Source: Candidatus Sabulitectum sp. (GTDB lineage Bacteria; Fermentibacterota; Fermentibacteria; Fermentibacterales; JCC-6). Taken from it: a stretch of DNA of 36,028 nucleotides. The notes beneath the pieces were generated by a model that saw only the letters and a program-made list of their open reading frames with translations, was not told where the DNA came from and made no database searches. The translations under genes were made by a program, and so were the position numbers. Positions 8,877-17,993 of this stretch are shown piece by piece (position 1 is the first letter of the stretch; each line of letters starts with the position of its first letter). Location of the stretch: positions 1-36,028 of the forward strand of contig JAIOSV010000075.1 in assembly GCA_021107435.1 (NCBI GenBank), in the 5' to 3' direction.

Positions 8877-10237
8877 AAACTCTTTGCGCAGTCTGTGATT
8901 TTCACATCATCCACAAGCATCCAGGTTGGAACAGATACAGCTCTGGGAGCTCTCCTGTCGTATGTATTGGATGTATTTACGCTGATTGTTTCAGAGGAAA
9001 TTGCATGAACATTGCCAAAAATATCCTCGAACTGATCTGTAATTCTGCTTGAGAATATTGGGCTGACAATCTTTCCCTTTTCCACAAGTACAGCGCTGAA
9101 ACGGCTGCTGCCGGTGAATATGCCCTTGCTCATGTTGGGCATATTCATATAGTGGATAGCGGGAATGTACAGAACTCTGTCAATATCTTTAACCGCTTCA
9201 AGAAAATCCGCGGGTCCGTCTCCCGGCTGCATGGCAAGACAACCGGAGTTCGGTGTAGCCTTCTTCCCATACTTCGAGGCGGTATTCCTGTCGTAAAGAA
9301 GCCCGGCAAACTTGCCCCTGTCAATCATTGTCTGTGTTTTCGTGAGCATTCCGGAATCACTGAGGGGGTCAGAAAAAACCTGTTCGTTTGTGGGGTCATC
9401 CAGCACAGTGACTGATGAATGAAGAACCTTGTCTCCAATATTCTTATCAGCAGTCCAACCCATCTTCATTTCCCAGGTACGCCCGGCACATCCTGTCCAT
9501 ACAGTCAAACCAACAAGTTCAGCAAGCGCCTGTGGCCCGAGGATTACTTTGTAGTTTCCGCTCTCAACCTTAAAACCATCGTTATTCTCATAAACAGGAA
9601 GAAGGCTGTTGAACTCGTTAATCGTTATCTCAGCGTTAACATCTCCTGCTTTCCATCCGGTCTGCCAGCTGGCCAGCTCCCACAATTTCTCAGGGTGTTT
9701 TAAAACACACATAAACTGCTGGTCTGTAAGCCTGTGCCAGGCTGAATTGTTATTGGCAGTTGTGACAGAAAAGGTTTCCGTGCTACCGCTGGACCAGGAG
9801 CCGGAGTAGTTGTAATCCTCGCCCGTGTTTTTGAAAATAGAGCTGAAGACCTGCTCTTTCACCACTGGATTCAGATTATCAAGAGCGACATCGTACTGAG
9901 TTTCTGTTCTCACATTCGTTTCGATCGCAGTAAGCACCGGTTCAAAATCCATCTCTGCGGATTTTCCGGCCTTCTCTGATACTTTAAGAATAATGCTGAA
10001 CAACTCATCGGCTGAACCGATTTCACCAAGATGTGTATGAGTTCCCTTTCTTCTGCCCTGAATTACCTCTATGTCAATCCGTGTCAGCTCTTCACTGGTG
10101 TTAAGGCTGACTGAATTGTTGCCAATCCTCATGAGATGACTGTTTTCACGATGGTAATGAATGGAAGCCATGATACCGCGGCTTTGTGCCATATCTCTGG
10201 CTTCAGTTATTATATTTTTTGCTTTGTCGTTCATCAT
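8873..10237 (-). CDS. pmbA: TldD/PmbA family protein, PmbA/TldE-like subunit
   Basis: This 454-residue protein matches the PmbA/TldE half of the TldD/TldE heterodimer, a cytoplasmic protease that trims peptides such as microcin or CcdA-type substrates in E. coli. It has the family pattern RIDIEVIQGRRKG near residue 75, GLLYDRNTASKYGKKATPNSG in the C-terminal half, and GSSRFSAVLVEKGKIVSPI near the end. It lacks the HExxxH motif, as expected for the non-catalytic partner. AGGAGG sits at the very end of tldD, and only 3 bp separate tldD's stop from the first of two consecutive ATGs. The tandem order tldD-pmbA is common. Its stop TTA/TAG is interlocked with the acyltransferase stop on the opposite strand. 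Confidence 0.92.
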   Translation of the reverse strand: MMNDKAKNIITEARDMAQSRGIMASIHYHRENSHLMRIGNNSVSLNTSEELTRIDIEVIQGRRKGTHTHLGEIGSADELFSIILKVSEKAGKSAEMDFEPVLTAIETNVRTETQYDVALDNLNPVVKEQVFSSIFKNTGEDYNYSGSWSSGSTETFSVTTANNNSAWHRLTDQQFMCVLKHPEKLWELASWQTGWKAGDVNAEITINEFNSLLPVYENNDGFKVESGNYKVILGPQALAELVGLTVWTGCAGRTWEMKMGWTADKNIGDKVLHSSVTVLDDPTNEQVFSDPLSDSGMLTKTQTMIDRGKFAGLLYDRNTASKYGKKATPNSGCLAMQPGDGPADFLEAVKDIDRVLYIPAIHYMNMPNMSKGIFTGSSRFSAVLVEKGKIVSPIFSSRITDQFEDIFGNVHAISSETISVNTSNTYDRRAPRAVSVPTWMLVDDVKITDCAKSF

Positions 10238-10240
10238 AAT

Positions 10241-11725
10241 CTACCTCCTCTCGCCTGAAACAACATTATCGAATTTCAAAACAGGAACACCATGTCCAAG
10301 TTCCATCACCTGATTAGGCTCTCCCTTGCCGCAATTCTCAACCTGCTCCACGATCCAGGTGGATTCATCTCCAACAGCGGAGAGGTTGTTGTAGAAATCC
10401 ACTGTATGTCCCTGGTAGGAGGGATTTCTGAGAACTCTGGTAATTTTCCCGTTTTTAACTTCCCAGGCAATCTCGCATCCAAAGTGGAAGTGCTCACGGT
10501 TTGACCCGATAGACCAGCTTGTAGGGTTGTCAACAACTATTCCGTCCTCTGTGGTGCTGATGATATCCTCAAGGGTTCCGTCATCACCGGGAAGAATGTT
10601 CACATTTGTCATTCTGTCAATAGGAGCACGATAAAAAGCTGTTGATCTGCTGGCCCCTCCGCTTTCTGTAAAGATTTCTCTGCCAGCCCTCTGATTAGCC
10701 TCACTTATCATGGCTCTGGATGTAAGACAATTCACAAGAATACCCTTGTCAATCAGAAGATAATCCCGCTCCGGTGTGCCTTCTGCGTCAAAGCCGAAAG
10801 ATCCCGGGCTGTTTTTAATTGAGCCGTAGGCACTTGCATTAAGCTTGTCTGAGCCGTACCGGAGTTTTCCAAACGAATCAAGGTTAACAAAACTGCCACC
10901 GGCATAGGAAAGCTCATAACCAAGTATCCGATCAAGCTCGAGGGGGTGGCCAATAGTTTCATGAACCTGAAGATGGCCCTGACCGGGAAGAAGAATTACC
11001 GATCTCTTGCCGTATTCTAACTCCGGGGCGCCAAGAACCTCTTTAAGCTCGGACTTAACACGGTCGGCATGGCCGCTCCACAAGGCAGGATTTGTAAGCA
11101 TCTCCCAGCCCCGGGTTCCTTCAGTTTCACAATAGAGTGACTTTGAGCGTCGTTGCATCTGCTTGTCTTTGTCAAGAGCCATAACTGTCATGTGTGCGAA
11201 AGTGTTAATAAGCTTCTTCTGTGTGTATGTATCCTCACTGCTCCAGAAATGGATAATCATTCTCTGTATCTGTACACTTATCATTCTGCGAAGAATCCAG
11301 TCTTCTGTGAGAGAATCATCCACACCCTTCAAAAAGTCCACCTTGTCCGAAAGGCTTACATCGATGGGATCTATTTTATATGGAGAGGTGTAGCTGCCTG
11401 TGTGACCTTCCATCTTCCCCATATCAAGCTTAACTTTAACAAGCATGGAAGCGGATATGGCATTAGCCATCGCTCTGTCAAAACAGGTATCTACATTGGC
11501 TGTCTGACTGGTCGCGGCAAAACCCCAGGCACCCCCGTAAAGCACACGAACGCCCAGTCCGCTCTCAACTGTTGTGTCGTTGCCTTCAAGATTACCGTCA
11601 AGGAGCACAAGCATTTCAGAGCTGTCATCTTCATACCACCGGGCATCGCTGTACTGCGCGCCGGCGTCCATGACCCTCCCAATGTTCCTGGTAACAGTTT
11701 CCTTCAAATCGTTGAATATCGACAT
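10241..11725 (-). CDS. tldD: TldD metalloprotease subunit
   Basis: This 494-residue protein carries the TldD zinc motif HETIGH at residues 255-260, within GQGHLQVHETIGHPLELDR. A late Cys in VENCGKGEPNQ (about residue 468) occupies the place of TldD's conserved cysteine, the fourth metal-site residue in E. coli TldD. The GATSTAFYRAPID-like stretch and QGHTVDFYNNL are also family patterns. TldD is the catalytic half of TldD/TldE and degrades unfolded peptides threaded into the dimer channel. AGAAGG precedes the ATG by five bases. No RiPP or microcin precursor is visible next to the pair, so a general peptide-cleaning role is more likely here. It follows the MOSC gene by 32 bp. Confidence 0.93.
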   Translation of the reverse strand: MSIFNDLKETVTRNIGRVMDAGAQYSDARWYEDDSSEMLVLLDGNLEGNDTTVESGLGVRVLYGGAWGFAATSQTANVDTCFDRAMANAISASMLVKVKLDMGKMEGHTGSYTSPYKIDPIDVSLSDKVDFLKGVDDSLTEDWILRRMISVQIQRMIIHFWSSEDTYTQKKLINTFAHMTVMALDKDKQMQRRSKSLYCETEGTRGWEMLTNPALWSGHADRVKSELKEVLGAPELEYGKRSVILLPGQGHLQVHETIGHPLELDRILGYELSYAGGSFVNLDSFGKLRYGSDKLNASAYGSIKNSPGSFGFDAEGTPERDYLLIDKGILVNCLTSRAMISEANQRAGREIFTESGGASRSTAFYRAPIDRMTNVNILPGDDGTLEDIISTTEDGIVVDNPTSWSIGSNREHFHFGCEIAWEVKNGKITRVLRNPSYQGHTVDFYNNLSAVGDESTWIVEQVENCGKGEPNQVMELGHGVPVLKFDNVVSGERR

Positions 11726-11757
11726 GAAACCTTCTTTCAGTTTTTATTATCAGGGTG

Positions 11758-12210
11758 TTATTCCGCTTTCGACAGCTCTAGTATATCACCCCTGTGCAAA
11801 TGCCCGGGGGAAAGTACCCTGAAGAACACACCTCTCTTAGGCATAATACACTTGCCAACCTTCCGGTAGATAGTACAATCATCTCCGTGGCACTCCTTCC
11901 CCACCTGGGTTACCTCGAGACGAAGTCCATCAGAGCCCTCAACTATTGAGCCGGGAATCAGCAGAGTGATATCTAGTCCTTCAATGGTAATATTCTCCCC
12001 GAAATCTCCTGGATTAATGGTCAAACCGCTTCTGGATGCGAAGTCCGCAATACTTTCCTGATCAAGCAGACTTATCTGCCGATGCCAGTTGCCGGAGTGA
12101 GCATCATTCTCAAATCCAACAGAGGTTACTCTCACAGAGTCAACAGGAACCTTCTCTGTACCCTTCTCGGGGGAAATATTCAAAGAGAACACTGTCATTT
12201 TCTTTCCCAT
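11758..12210 (-). CDS. MOSC domain-containing protein
   Basis: This 150-residue protein is a single MOSC domain. It shows GFENDAHSG (residues 32-40), RQISLLDQESI (44-54), PGDFGENITIEG (67-78) and EVTQVGKECHGDDC with the conserved cysteine C107 plus C112 and C121. MOSC domains bind the molybdenum cofactor through a conserved Cys and are linked to sulfur delivery or N-hydroxylate reduction. Short single-domain forms occur widely in anaerobes, often beside molybdopterin biosynthesis genes, but none is seen here. AGGA lies upstream of ATG; an internal ATG at codon 5 is an alternative start. It is in the middle of the long minus-strand run, 12 bp after the PrsW-type gene. Confidence 0.88.
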   Translation of the reverse strand: MGKKMTVFSLNISPEKGTEKVPVDSVRVTSVGFENDAHSGNWHRQISLLDQESIADFASRSGLTINPGDFGENITIEGLDITLLIPGSIVEGSDGLRLEVTQVGKECHGDDCTIYRKVGKCIMPKRGVFFRVLSPGHLHRGDILELSKAE

Positions 12211-12222
12211 GATTCTTCCTGT

Positions 12223-12918
12223 CTATTCTTTACTGTCTTTTTTAAAAGGTGAAGCGTTCAATGCCGGAATAAGAAGTGTCCTGTAAACTACCCGCCACAA
12301 AAGCGCCATGAAAATTATAAAGGCAAGCCCTCCGAAAATGTTCTCCATACTGAGCCAGTTAAACAGGCCATGTGCTACCATGGAAAGCAGAAGCCCCCCT
12401 GCTACAACCAGAACAGGCTTCATGCCTTTTCTGCCCCTGGCATACCCCAGCGCGGCACCGAAGAACGCGGAGAAAAGAGCATGTCCCGGAACGCTGAAAA
12501 CAGATCTGGCCAGAAGAGTAAACACACCCATCTCCGGGCTGCCGCCATGCCAGCTGGAAAACACGTAAAACGCGTTCTCGCAGGCTGCAAAACCAAGCGC
12601 GGCAGAAGCAGCATAGATAATACCATCCATTGGTTCATTAAAGTTTTTGTTTGAGAAAACCGTCCAGAACACTATGAGGAATTTGGCTGTTTCCTCAATA
12701 ACCGGAGCCCATATTACAGCCGCGTACTTTGCCGGTCCCCACGGGAAAGGCAGTCCCTGAAATGATGTTCCCATGGCAATGGCGACAAGAACTCCCAGTA
12801 AGAACGTTCTGAGAACAAGTTTCTTCGGTTCAGGCTCGTACTTATCTGTTTTGTAGAAAAACCACAACCACCCGAGACCGGGGAGTACAGAGACCAGAAC
12901 AATGATAAGGTACTGCAT
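12223..12918 (-). CDS. PrsW-type intramembrane metalloprotease
   Basis: This 231-residue polytopic membrane protein has the PrsW signature. An EPEP pair follows the first membrane segment (residues 28-31), then APVIEETAKF with the Glu pair E75-E76, GFAACENAFY with E114, and SVPGHALFSAFFGAALGYARGR with H146. These are the proposed metal-ligand residues of the CPBP/PrsW superfamily. In Bacillus, PrsW starts the release of sigmaW from its anti-sigma factor; here no sigma/anti-sigma pair is visible, so the substrate is open. GGGGAG lies upstream of the ATG. It sits 21 bp after htpG, in keeping with an envelope or protein-quality theme in this gene run. Confidence 0.88.
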   Translation of the reverse strand: MQYLIIVLVSVLPGLGWLWFFYKTDKYEPEPKKLVLRTFLLGVLVAIAMGTSFQGLPFPWGPAKYAAVIWAPVIEETAKFLIVFWTVFSNKNFNEPMDGIIYAASAALGFAACENAFYVFSSWHGGSPEMGVFTLLARSVFSVPGHALFSAFFGAALGYARGRKGMKPVLVVAGGLLLSMVAHGLFNWLSMENIFGGLAFIIFMALLWRVVYRTLLIPALNASPFKKDSKE

Positions 12919-12939
12919 TTGTACTCCCCTTAAAAGTAA

Positions 12940-14799
12940 TTATCCCATTAACTCCGCTACAAATTTACCGAAGCGGGCAGGATCATCCGGTCTTGAGCCG
13001 GAAAGAACCCTCGCCAGTTCCAGAAGCATCTCAACCCTCTTCCTGAATTCATCTCTTAATTCCTCGCTGTCGCTGAGAGATTCAAGTGAGGTTATTACCG
13101 GATGGGCAGGATTGAGTTCTAGAATCTTCTTTGACTCCGGAGATTCCTGATTCATGGCCCGCATCATCATCTTCATCATCTCACCGGGATCATCCTGTGC
13201 CCCGACAAGTAAACATGGAGTTTCCTTGAGCCGGGGTGAAAACCTTACTCCGGATACCTTTTCACCAAGGATATCCTTAATCGACCGGATCAGATCAGAG
13301 TGCTCTTTCTCAGCCTTGTCCCTGACATCTTTGTCTTCCTGGGACATGTCTTTTTCACTGGCCTCGCTGGCAAGATTTGAGAATTTCCTTCCCTTGAATT
13401 CCATGAGAGACTCAACTGCAAGAAGGTCAACCGGTCCGTGGAGAAGAAGAACAACACTGTCTCCGGCAGCTTCCAGATGAGGTGAACGCTTCAGTTCCTC
13501 AAGAGATGCTCCGCCGAGATAGTGGATAACACCATCCTCAGGCAGCTCTTCCACAATATCCGTTAAAGAAATTAATCCCTCTGATTTCGTGGTGTTGAAA
13601 AGAAGCAGAGAGGCCAGGTCTTCCCTGCGTTCATAGTCGGAATAAACTCCCTCTTTAATAAAATCGCCGTACAGAGTGAAGAATTTATCGTACTTCTCAC
13701 GATCCTGTTCCAGCATATCACTGAAGTGATCAAGAATTTTCCTTGTAAGAACCTTGTTCACCGTTTTAAGAACTCTGTCCTGCTGAAGCATCTCTCTGGA
13801 GACGTTCAATGAAACATCCGGACTTTCAACAACTCCGCGGAGAAAATGCAGGTATGCAGGTAGAATATTCTCTGCTCGCTCCATTATCATCACCTTGCGG
13901 GCATAGAGGCTGAGGCCTGGTCTTCTGTCGGGAATCATGATATCCATGCCTCTGGAAGCAGGGATAAATACAAGCGAATAGAATTCGGTTATTCCTTCAC
14001 CGTGATACCAGAATCTGTCCATGGGTTCCGCATGATCGTGAGTAAGGTGTGAATAGAAACTGTTGTACTCGTTTTCATCAACATCGGATGGAGAACGCAG
14101 CCAGACAGGAGTTCCGGTGTTAATCTGATTTTTCTTTTCCTCTGTGTTTCCTTCATCATCTGTTTCTTCCTTGATAAGAAACACCGGATTGCTGACAAAA
14201 TCAGAGTAGTGTTTTACCATAGATTCAATTTTCCACTGGTCAAGGTATTCTCCGGCATCATCCTTCATCTGAAGTGTTATAGATGTACCGGTTGGAATCT
14301 CTTTCTCAGCTGGCTCTATTGTAAAATTTTCTGTGTTTTCGCTGCGCCATACCCAGCCGGATTGCTCTCCGGCTTTTCGACTGCTGACAGTTACCGTATC
14401 TGCAACCATAAACGCCGAGTAGAAACCCACACCGAACTGGCCGATGAGTTCAGGTCGCACAGCGTTGGCAGCAACTTCTTCCAGAAACTTGATTGTACCG
14501 GAGGATGCAACTGTTCCAAGATTATTCTTTAAATCTTCCGCGTTCATACCCACACCGTTATCACTCACGGTAAGTGTTTTCGCCCCTTTATCTGTAGTGA
14601 TAAGTATTTCCGGCATGTACTCTTCACTGAGTAGATCAGGATCATCCAGAGCCAGGTATCTTAATCTGTCAATAGCATCGGAAGAATTGGACACCAGTTC
14701 ACGAAGAAATATGTCCTTGTTTGAGTAAAGGCTGTGAATAACAAGATCAAGTACTCGTCTTGTTTCAGCCTTGAATTTCATGGTTTTCTGTTTTGACAT
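12940..14799 (-). CDS. htpG: Molecular chaperone HtpG (bacterial Hsp90)
   Basis: This 619-residue protein is close to the usual 620-630 length. ATP-site motifs of the GHKL fold are intact: ELVSNSSDAIDRLRY (residues 35-49), VSDNGVGM near 80 and GQFGVGFYSAFM near 125. The middle domain has SLNVSREMLQQ, with the Arg that contacts ATP. A C-terminal dimerisation region follows, ending PARFGKFVAELMG. HtpG is a cytosolic ATP-dependent chaperone for late folding of client proteins. AAGGAG, which overlaps the sulfatase gene's stop, precedes ATG by five bases. No heat-shock promoter (CIRCE or sigma32 type) was evident immediately upstream; it appears to be read from the operon. Confidence 0.97.
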   Translation of the reverse strand: MSKQKTMKFKAETRRVLDLVIHSLYSNKDIFLRELVSNSSDAIDRLRYLALDDPDLLSEEYMPEILITTDKGAKTLTVSDNGVGMNAEDLKNNLGTVASSGTIKFLEEVAANAVRPELIGQFGVGFYSAFMVADTVTVSSRKAGEQSGWVWRSENTENFTIEPAEKEIPTGTSITLQMKDDAGEYLDQWKIESMVKHYSDFVSNPVFLIKEETDDEGNTEEKKNQINTGTPVWLRSPSDVDENEYNSFYSHLTHDHAEPMDRFWYHGEGITEFYSLVFIPASRGMDIMIPDRRPGLSLYARKVMIMERAENILPAYLHFLRGVVESPDVSLNVSREMLQQDRVLKTVNKVLTRKILDHFSDMLEQDREKYDKFFTLYGDFIKEGVYSDYERREDLASLLLFNTTKSEGLISLTDIVEELPEDGVIHYLGGASLEELKRSPHLEAAGDSVVLLLHGPVDLLAVESLMEFKGRKFSNLASEASEKDMSQEDKDVRDKAEKEHSDLIRSIKDILGEKVSGVRFSPRLKETPCLLVGAQDDPGEMMKMMMRAMNQESPESKKILELNPAHPVITSLESLSDSEELRDEFRKRVEMLLELARVLSGSRPDDPARFGKFVAELMG

Positions 14800-14807
14800 C
14801 TCACTCC

Positions 14808-15728
14808 TTAGCGTATTTTACCTTCCAGGAACGGAACCTGGAATACTTTCTCTGAAAAAATGGGACCATGCCCGAAATACCCGTCTTCTCCGAAAAGTTC
14901 CCCGTGATCGGATGTAACGGTTATCCAGGTGTTCCGGGGAACAATGTCAAATAGTCTCTCAAAGACCGAGTCGAGGTATTTGACGGTATCAATCTGTCTG
15001 GCCTTAAGCATATCCATTTCCTTCTGATCAAAGAACTGCCTGCTGCCCGTAGTGCTTTCTTCTATGCACCCGTCCACCAGATGATCATCAAGATGTTTGA
15101 ACACACCGTGAACACCACTTATTCTGGGCCAGTTGTTCTCAGCCTCCGTGGGTCTGGCGTAGGGATAGTGAGTTTCTCCCACATTAAGCATGTAGAAGCT
15201 GGGTCTGTCTGATGGAAATGTCATAAGGTCAAGCATGGCATTCATATCGTTGTGTTTATCCATAAGTCTGAATGTATCAAACCCGCGATTCACAGGAGTC
15301 ATACTGTTCAGTACAGGCAGGGAAACCATGGCGTGGGTTCTGTAGCCCATTGTTCTCTGAAGAAAGTCCGGTAGCCACAGTCTGGGAACAAGGCTTTTAA
15401 ACTCTATGTCCGCAGCACCAAGCCTTTCGTTATACCTCACGAAATCATGTTTGTAGTATTCGCTTGCAAACACTCCTTTCGGACTGGTGTGGGGCATAAG
15501 CCCCATAAGCATGTTGTAGTGTGAGGGGGCCGTCCAGGTTGCATAACTGTACCTGTCCTCAGTTTCACCCAGTTTCATAATGGTGGAGGGTGCCGCCTCC
15601 ATGAAAGTATCGTACCGGCAGCTGTCCAGCACTATCAGAATGAAGTTGTTCATGTTGTCATAAGGTGGCGTTGTTCTGACCTGCTGCTTTGTTGTATTCG
15701 CTTTTTTCTTCCCGGTGAAAAAACCCAA
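14808..15728 (-). CDS. Sulfatase/alkaline-phosphatase-superfamily hydrolase or phosphotransferase
   Basis: The fold is recognisable from FILIVLDSCRYDTF (first metal Asp), YATWTAPSHYNMLMGL (nucleophile position), VGETHYPY and TVTSDHGELFGEDGYFGHG (distal metal site). The nucleophile slot appears to be Thr in TAPSH rather than the Cys of CxPSR sulfatases, as in phospho- and phosphoglycerol transferases of this superfamily, so sulfatase activity is doubtful. No signal peptide is seen. The frame is open up to 15791, inside the upstream lipoprotein gene. I favour TTG 15728, which follows AGGAG by five bases, giving about 306 residues; ATG 15653 is a shorter alternative that starts right at the core domain. 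The gene ends soon after the metal-binding histidine, a compact C-terminus. Substrate unknown. Confidence 0.75.
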   Translation of the reverse strand: MGFFTGKKKANTTKQQVRTTPPYDNMNNFILIVLDSCRYDTFMEAAPSTIMKLGETEDRYSYATWTAPSHYNMLMGLMPHTSPKGVFASEYYKHDFVRYNERLGAADIEFKSLVPRLWLPDFLQRTMGYRTHAMVSLPVLNSMTPVNRGFDTFRLMDKHNDMNAMLDLMTFPSDRPSFYMLNVGETHYPYARPTEAENNWPRISGVHGVFKHLDDHLVDGCIEESTTGSRQFFDQKEMDMLKARQIDTVKYLDSVFERLFDIVPRNTWITVTSDHGELFGEDGYFGHGPIFSEKVFQVPFLEGKIR

Positions 15729-15736
15729 TTGCACTC

Positions 15737-16363
15737 CTATCTTCGAGGTAGTAAAACACCTGCAAAGTCGGCCATGACCTCTTCGGACCACAATGCTCCC
15801 AATAAAGACATTTGTTCCGCAAGAGTCTTGAAACCCGATTCCGGCATCATTTTCTCAAACCTGTAATTTTTCTGAAAAAGAACTTCAGAACCTCTGTCGC
15901 CCATAAGAGTCACATCAACATCCATAACTGCTATCCAGGTAGTGCTGTCCACCTGCGCAGCACCGAATTCTCTGACATAACCCTCAACCGTAAGGACGTT
16001 GCTTACGCTGACCGCTGTTCTGAATATTGCCGGGTAATTACCACTGACCTGCAGATCTCTTGACAGCATTTCGCTCAGCATGGCCCCCGGACGAGTTGCC
16101 CATCTGTTGTTTAAACTCTCTGACAGGGTTCCGTCATTGTTTGTGATAACCATCCCTGACAGTTGATAGCTTCCCGAAGCGTCGAAGTCCTTTATCCTGA
16201 GAGCATTTATGTATATCAAATTACCTGGTTGAACAGGTGCGTTCCATTTCAGTTGCCACTGAAAAGCCGGAGCCGAATCTCCACCGCCCAGAGGAACATT
16301 GACGGTAATACAACCCGTAAACATCAGTAGAACCGCAAGGGACAATGCTATTCTTTTTTTCAT
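15737..16363 (-). CDS. PqiC/YmbA-like ABC-transport auxiliary lipoprotein of the Mla-type operon
   Basis: This protein of about 208 residues has a signal sequence ending in FTGC, so Cys18 would be lipidated. Its body resembles the auxiliary lipoproteins that accompany MCE transporters: VQPGNLIYINALRIKDFDASGSYQLSGMVITN, MLSEMLSRDLQVSG, then a C-terminal helix (LAEQMSLLGALWSEEVMADF). PqiC-type lipoproteins sit in the outer membrane and complete the lipid path from MCE proteins. ATG 16363 overlaps the mlaD stop as ATGA and has AGAGGA upstream; an in-frame GTG at 16369 is possible but too close to that site. Its position directly after mlaD supports the assignment. Confidence 0.75.
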   Translation of the reverse strand: MKKRIALSLAVLLMFTGCITVNVPLGGGDSAPAFQWQLKWNAPVQPGNLIYINALRIKDFDASGSYQLSGMVITNNDGTLSESLNNRWATRPGAMLSEMLSRDLQVSGNYPAIFRTAVSVSNVLTVEGYVREFGAAQVDSTTWIAVMDVDVTLMGDRGSEVLFQKNYRFEKMMPESGFKTLAEQMSLLGALWSEEVMADFAGVLLPRR

Positions 16364-17241
16364 CTCCACAAATCCTCTCCACTGGAACCGGAGAAAAAAC
16401 CATCCAGCATTCTGTTAAGTGTAGGCAGCATAACGCCGATCTCATGAAGAATCAATTCCGTATCATCAAAAGAGTTCTCCATATCATCCGCAATATAGGC
16501 AATAGTGCCGCTAAGCTCTATAAGTTCATCCATGAAAGATTGAATATCCACCATCAGAGGTGCAATATCCCCCTTTACCTCTCTTACAGCAGAGGTTAGC
16601 TCCAGACCAAGATTGTTATAGGTGACCAGTACCATGTCAATATTGTCCATTGTGTTTGCTATTCTGCACCCGAGAGAATCACATTGTACATCCTCAAGCA
16701 TGGTGTTCATTCGTGTCAGCATAAGTATAGCCTGATCATTCAACTCCTTGGCGTTAATGCTCTCCATAATTTCAAATACGCGATTGAGACCGGTTGTAAC
16801 AGATTGAACAGTACCGGAACGTACCGGAATAACAGGAAGATCAGACTCAAAAGTAAGTTGATTCCTCGTCCAGAGTCTGCTGCATGAATCGGGCAGACTC
16901 TCCAGATTAACATTCCTGAGACCAGTGATGCCGGTGATATACAAAGAGGCCACAATAGTGCTGTCTACCATGAACTTGTCGTCCTCTATCTGAAGTGTAA
17001 CCTTTACAAGCCTGCCGTCAGGAGCAATTCCGATGGAAGTAACTGAGCCCACTGGAACACCGTTGTAGTTCACAGAGCTGCCCACGTTCAATCCACCTAC
17101 ACTCCAACCGTAATAACAGGCATAGCTGGTACTCTCGTTCTTTGAGAACCCGCCCGCAAGCCAGAATATCGCCCCGATAAAAAGAGTCATTATTGCCACA
17201 AAAAATATCCCCAATAGCGGTTTATTTGCTCGCAATGCCAT
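16360..17241 (-). CDS. mlaD: MlaD-type MCE domain protein
   Basis: This 293-residue protein has one N-terminal membrane segment (residues 9-30) and a single MCE domain (about 38-115) with GLNVGSSVNYNGVPVGSVTSI and LYITGITGLRNVNLE. A long, mostly helical C-terminal part follows, with repeated MLxxMNTML and VDIQSFMDEL patterns. MCE proteins form hexameric rings that carry phospholipids between the inner and outer membranes. At 293 residues it is longer than E. coli MlaD (183) and closer to single-MCE proteins with a helical extension. GAGGAG, overlapping the mlaF stop, lies six bases before ATG. Confidence 0.9.
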   Translation of the reverse strand: MALRANKPLLGIFFVAIMTLFIGAIFWLAGGFSKNESTSYACYYGWSVGGLNVGSSVNYNGVPVGSVTSIGIAPDGRLVKVTLQIEDDKFMVDSTIVASLYITGITGLRNVNLESLPDSCSRLWTRNQLTFESDLPVIPVRSGTVQSVTTGLNRVFEIMESINAKELNDQAILMLTRMNTMLEDVQCDSLGCRIANTMDNIDMVLVTYNNLGLELTSAVREVKGDIAPLMVDIQSFMDELIELSGTIAYIADDMENSFDDTELILHEIGVMLPTLNRMLDGFFSGSSGEDLWR

Positions 17242-17243
17242 GG

Positions 17244-17993
17244 CTACTCCTCAATCCTTCTTCCAAAAAAGTCCCTGACTCGCGGGTCTCTGGAATTTTC
17301 AGCCAGATCACGAGCAGATCCTGAAGCAATAATTCCGCGCTCCTCCGGATCAAGCATAACTACTCTGTCCGAGATGGCAAAAATACTGGCCAGCTCATGC
17401 GTAACAATAATCAATGTAGTACCCAGTGACCTGTTCACCGCTAAAATTGTTTCATCCAGCTCGGCGGATGTTACGGGATCCAGGCCGGCAGAGGGTTCGT
17501 CAAAAAACAAAACCTCGGGATCAAGAACCATTGCCCTGGCAAGAGCAGCTCGCTTCTGCATTCCACCCGAAATTTCCAGCGGATTCTCATAGGCTGCATT
17601 ATCCATTCCCACCGTTTCAAGCTTGCTTAAGGCAACATCCATCATCTCGCCCCTTGTCAGGCATGTAAATTCCTTTAATGGCAGCATGACATTCTCAACA
17701 ACGGTGTAGTTCCCCAGAAGAGCACCGGATTGGAAAAGTGCGCCCCAGCGCTTTCTTGCGGCGCTGAGAGCCTCCGGACTGCTCCAGATATCAGTTCCGT
17801 CAAAGACAATTCTGCCGTTGTAGGGTTTCTGTAAACCCAGGAGATAACGCATTATTGTGGATTTGCCGCAGCCGCTCCTCCCGACAATGACCAGTACTTC
17901 CCCCCTAAACACATCCATATCCACATCCCTCAGCACTACACTTCCGTCATACCCTCCCGTAAGGGATTCAACCTGTATGATCTTCTGTTTCAT
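17244..17993 (-). CDS. mlaF: MlaF-type ABC transporter ATPase
   Basis: This 249-residue ATPase has Walker A GRSGCGKST (near residue 38), a Q-loop at LFQSGAL, signature ISGGMQKR and Walker B VLFFDEPSAGLDP, with the switch His in VTHE. The ISGGMxKRxALARA form of the signature is typical of MlaF/TtgA-type MCE ATPases. It powers the MlaE permease at the inner membrane. Its ATG overlaps the mlaE stop by 4 bp. All catalytic residues are present. Confidence 0.95.
   Translation of the reverse strand: MKQKIIQVESLTGGYDGSVVLRDVDMDVFRGEVLVIVGRSGCGKSTIMRYLLGLQKPYNGRIVFDGTDIWSSPEALSAARKRWGALFQSGALLGNYTVVENVMLPLKEFTCLTRGEMMDVALSKLETVGMDNAAYENPLEISGGMQKRAALARAMVLDPEVLFFDEPSAGLDPVTSAELDETILAVNRSLGTTLIIVTHELASIFAISDRVVMLDPEERGIIASGSARDLAENSRDPRVRDFFGRRIEE

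Noticed and set aside
11153-11869. Plus-strand open frame of 238 codons
   Set aside because: It is wholly antisense to tldD and the MOSC gene, both clear family members. Its composition is Cys/His-rich and unlike a folded protein.
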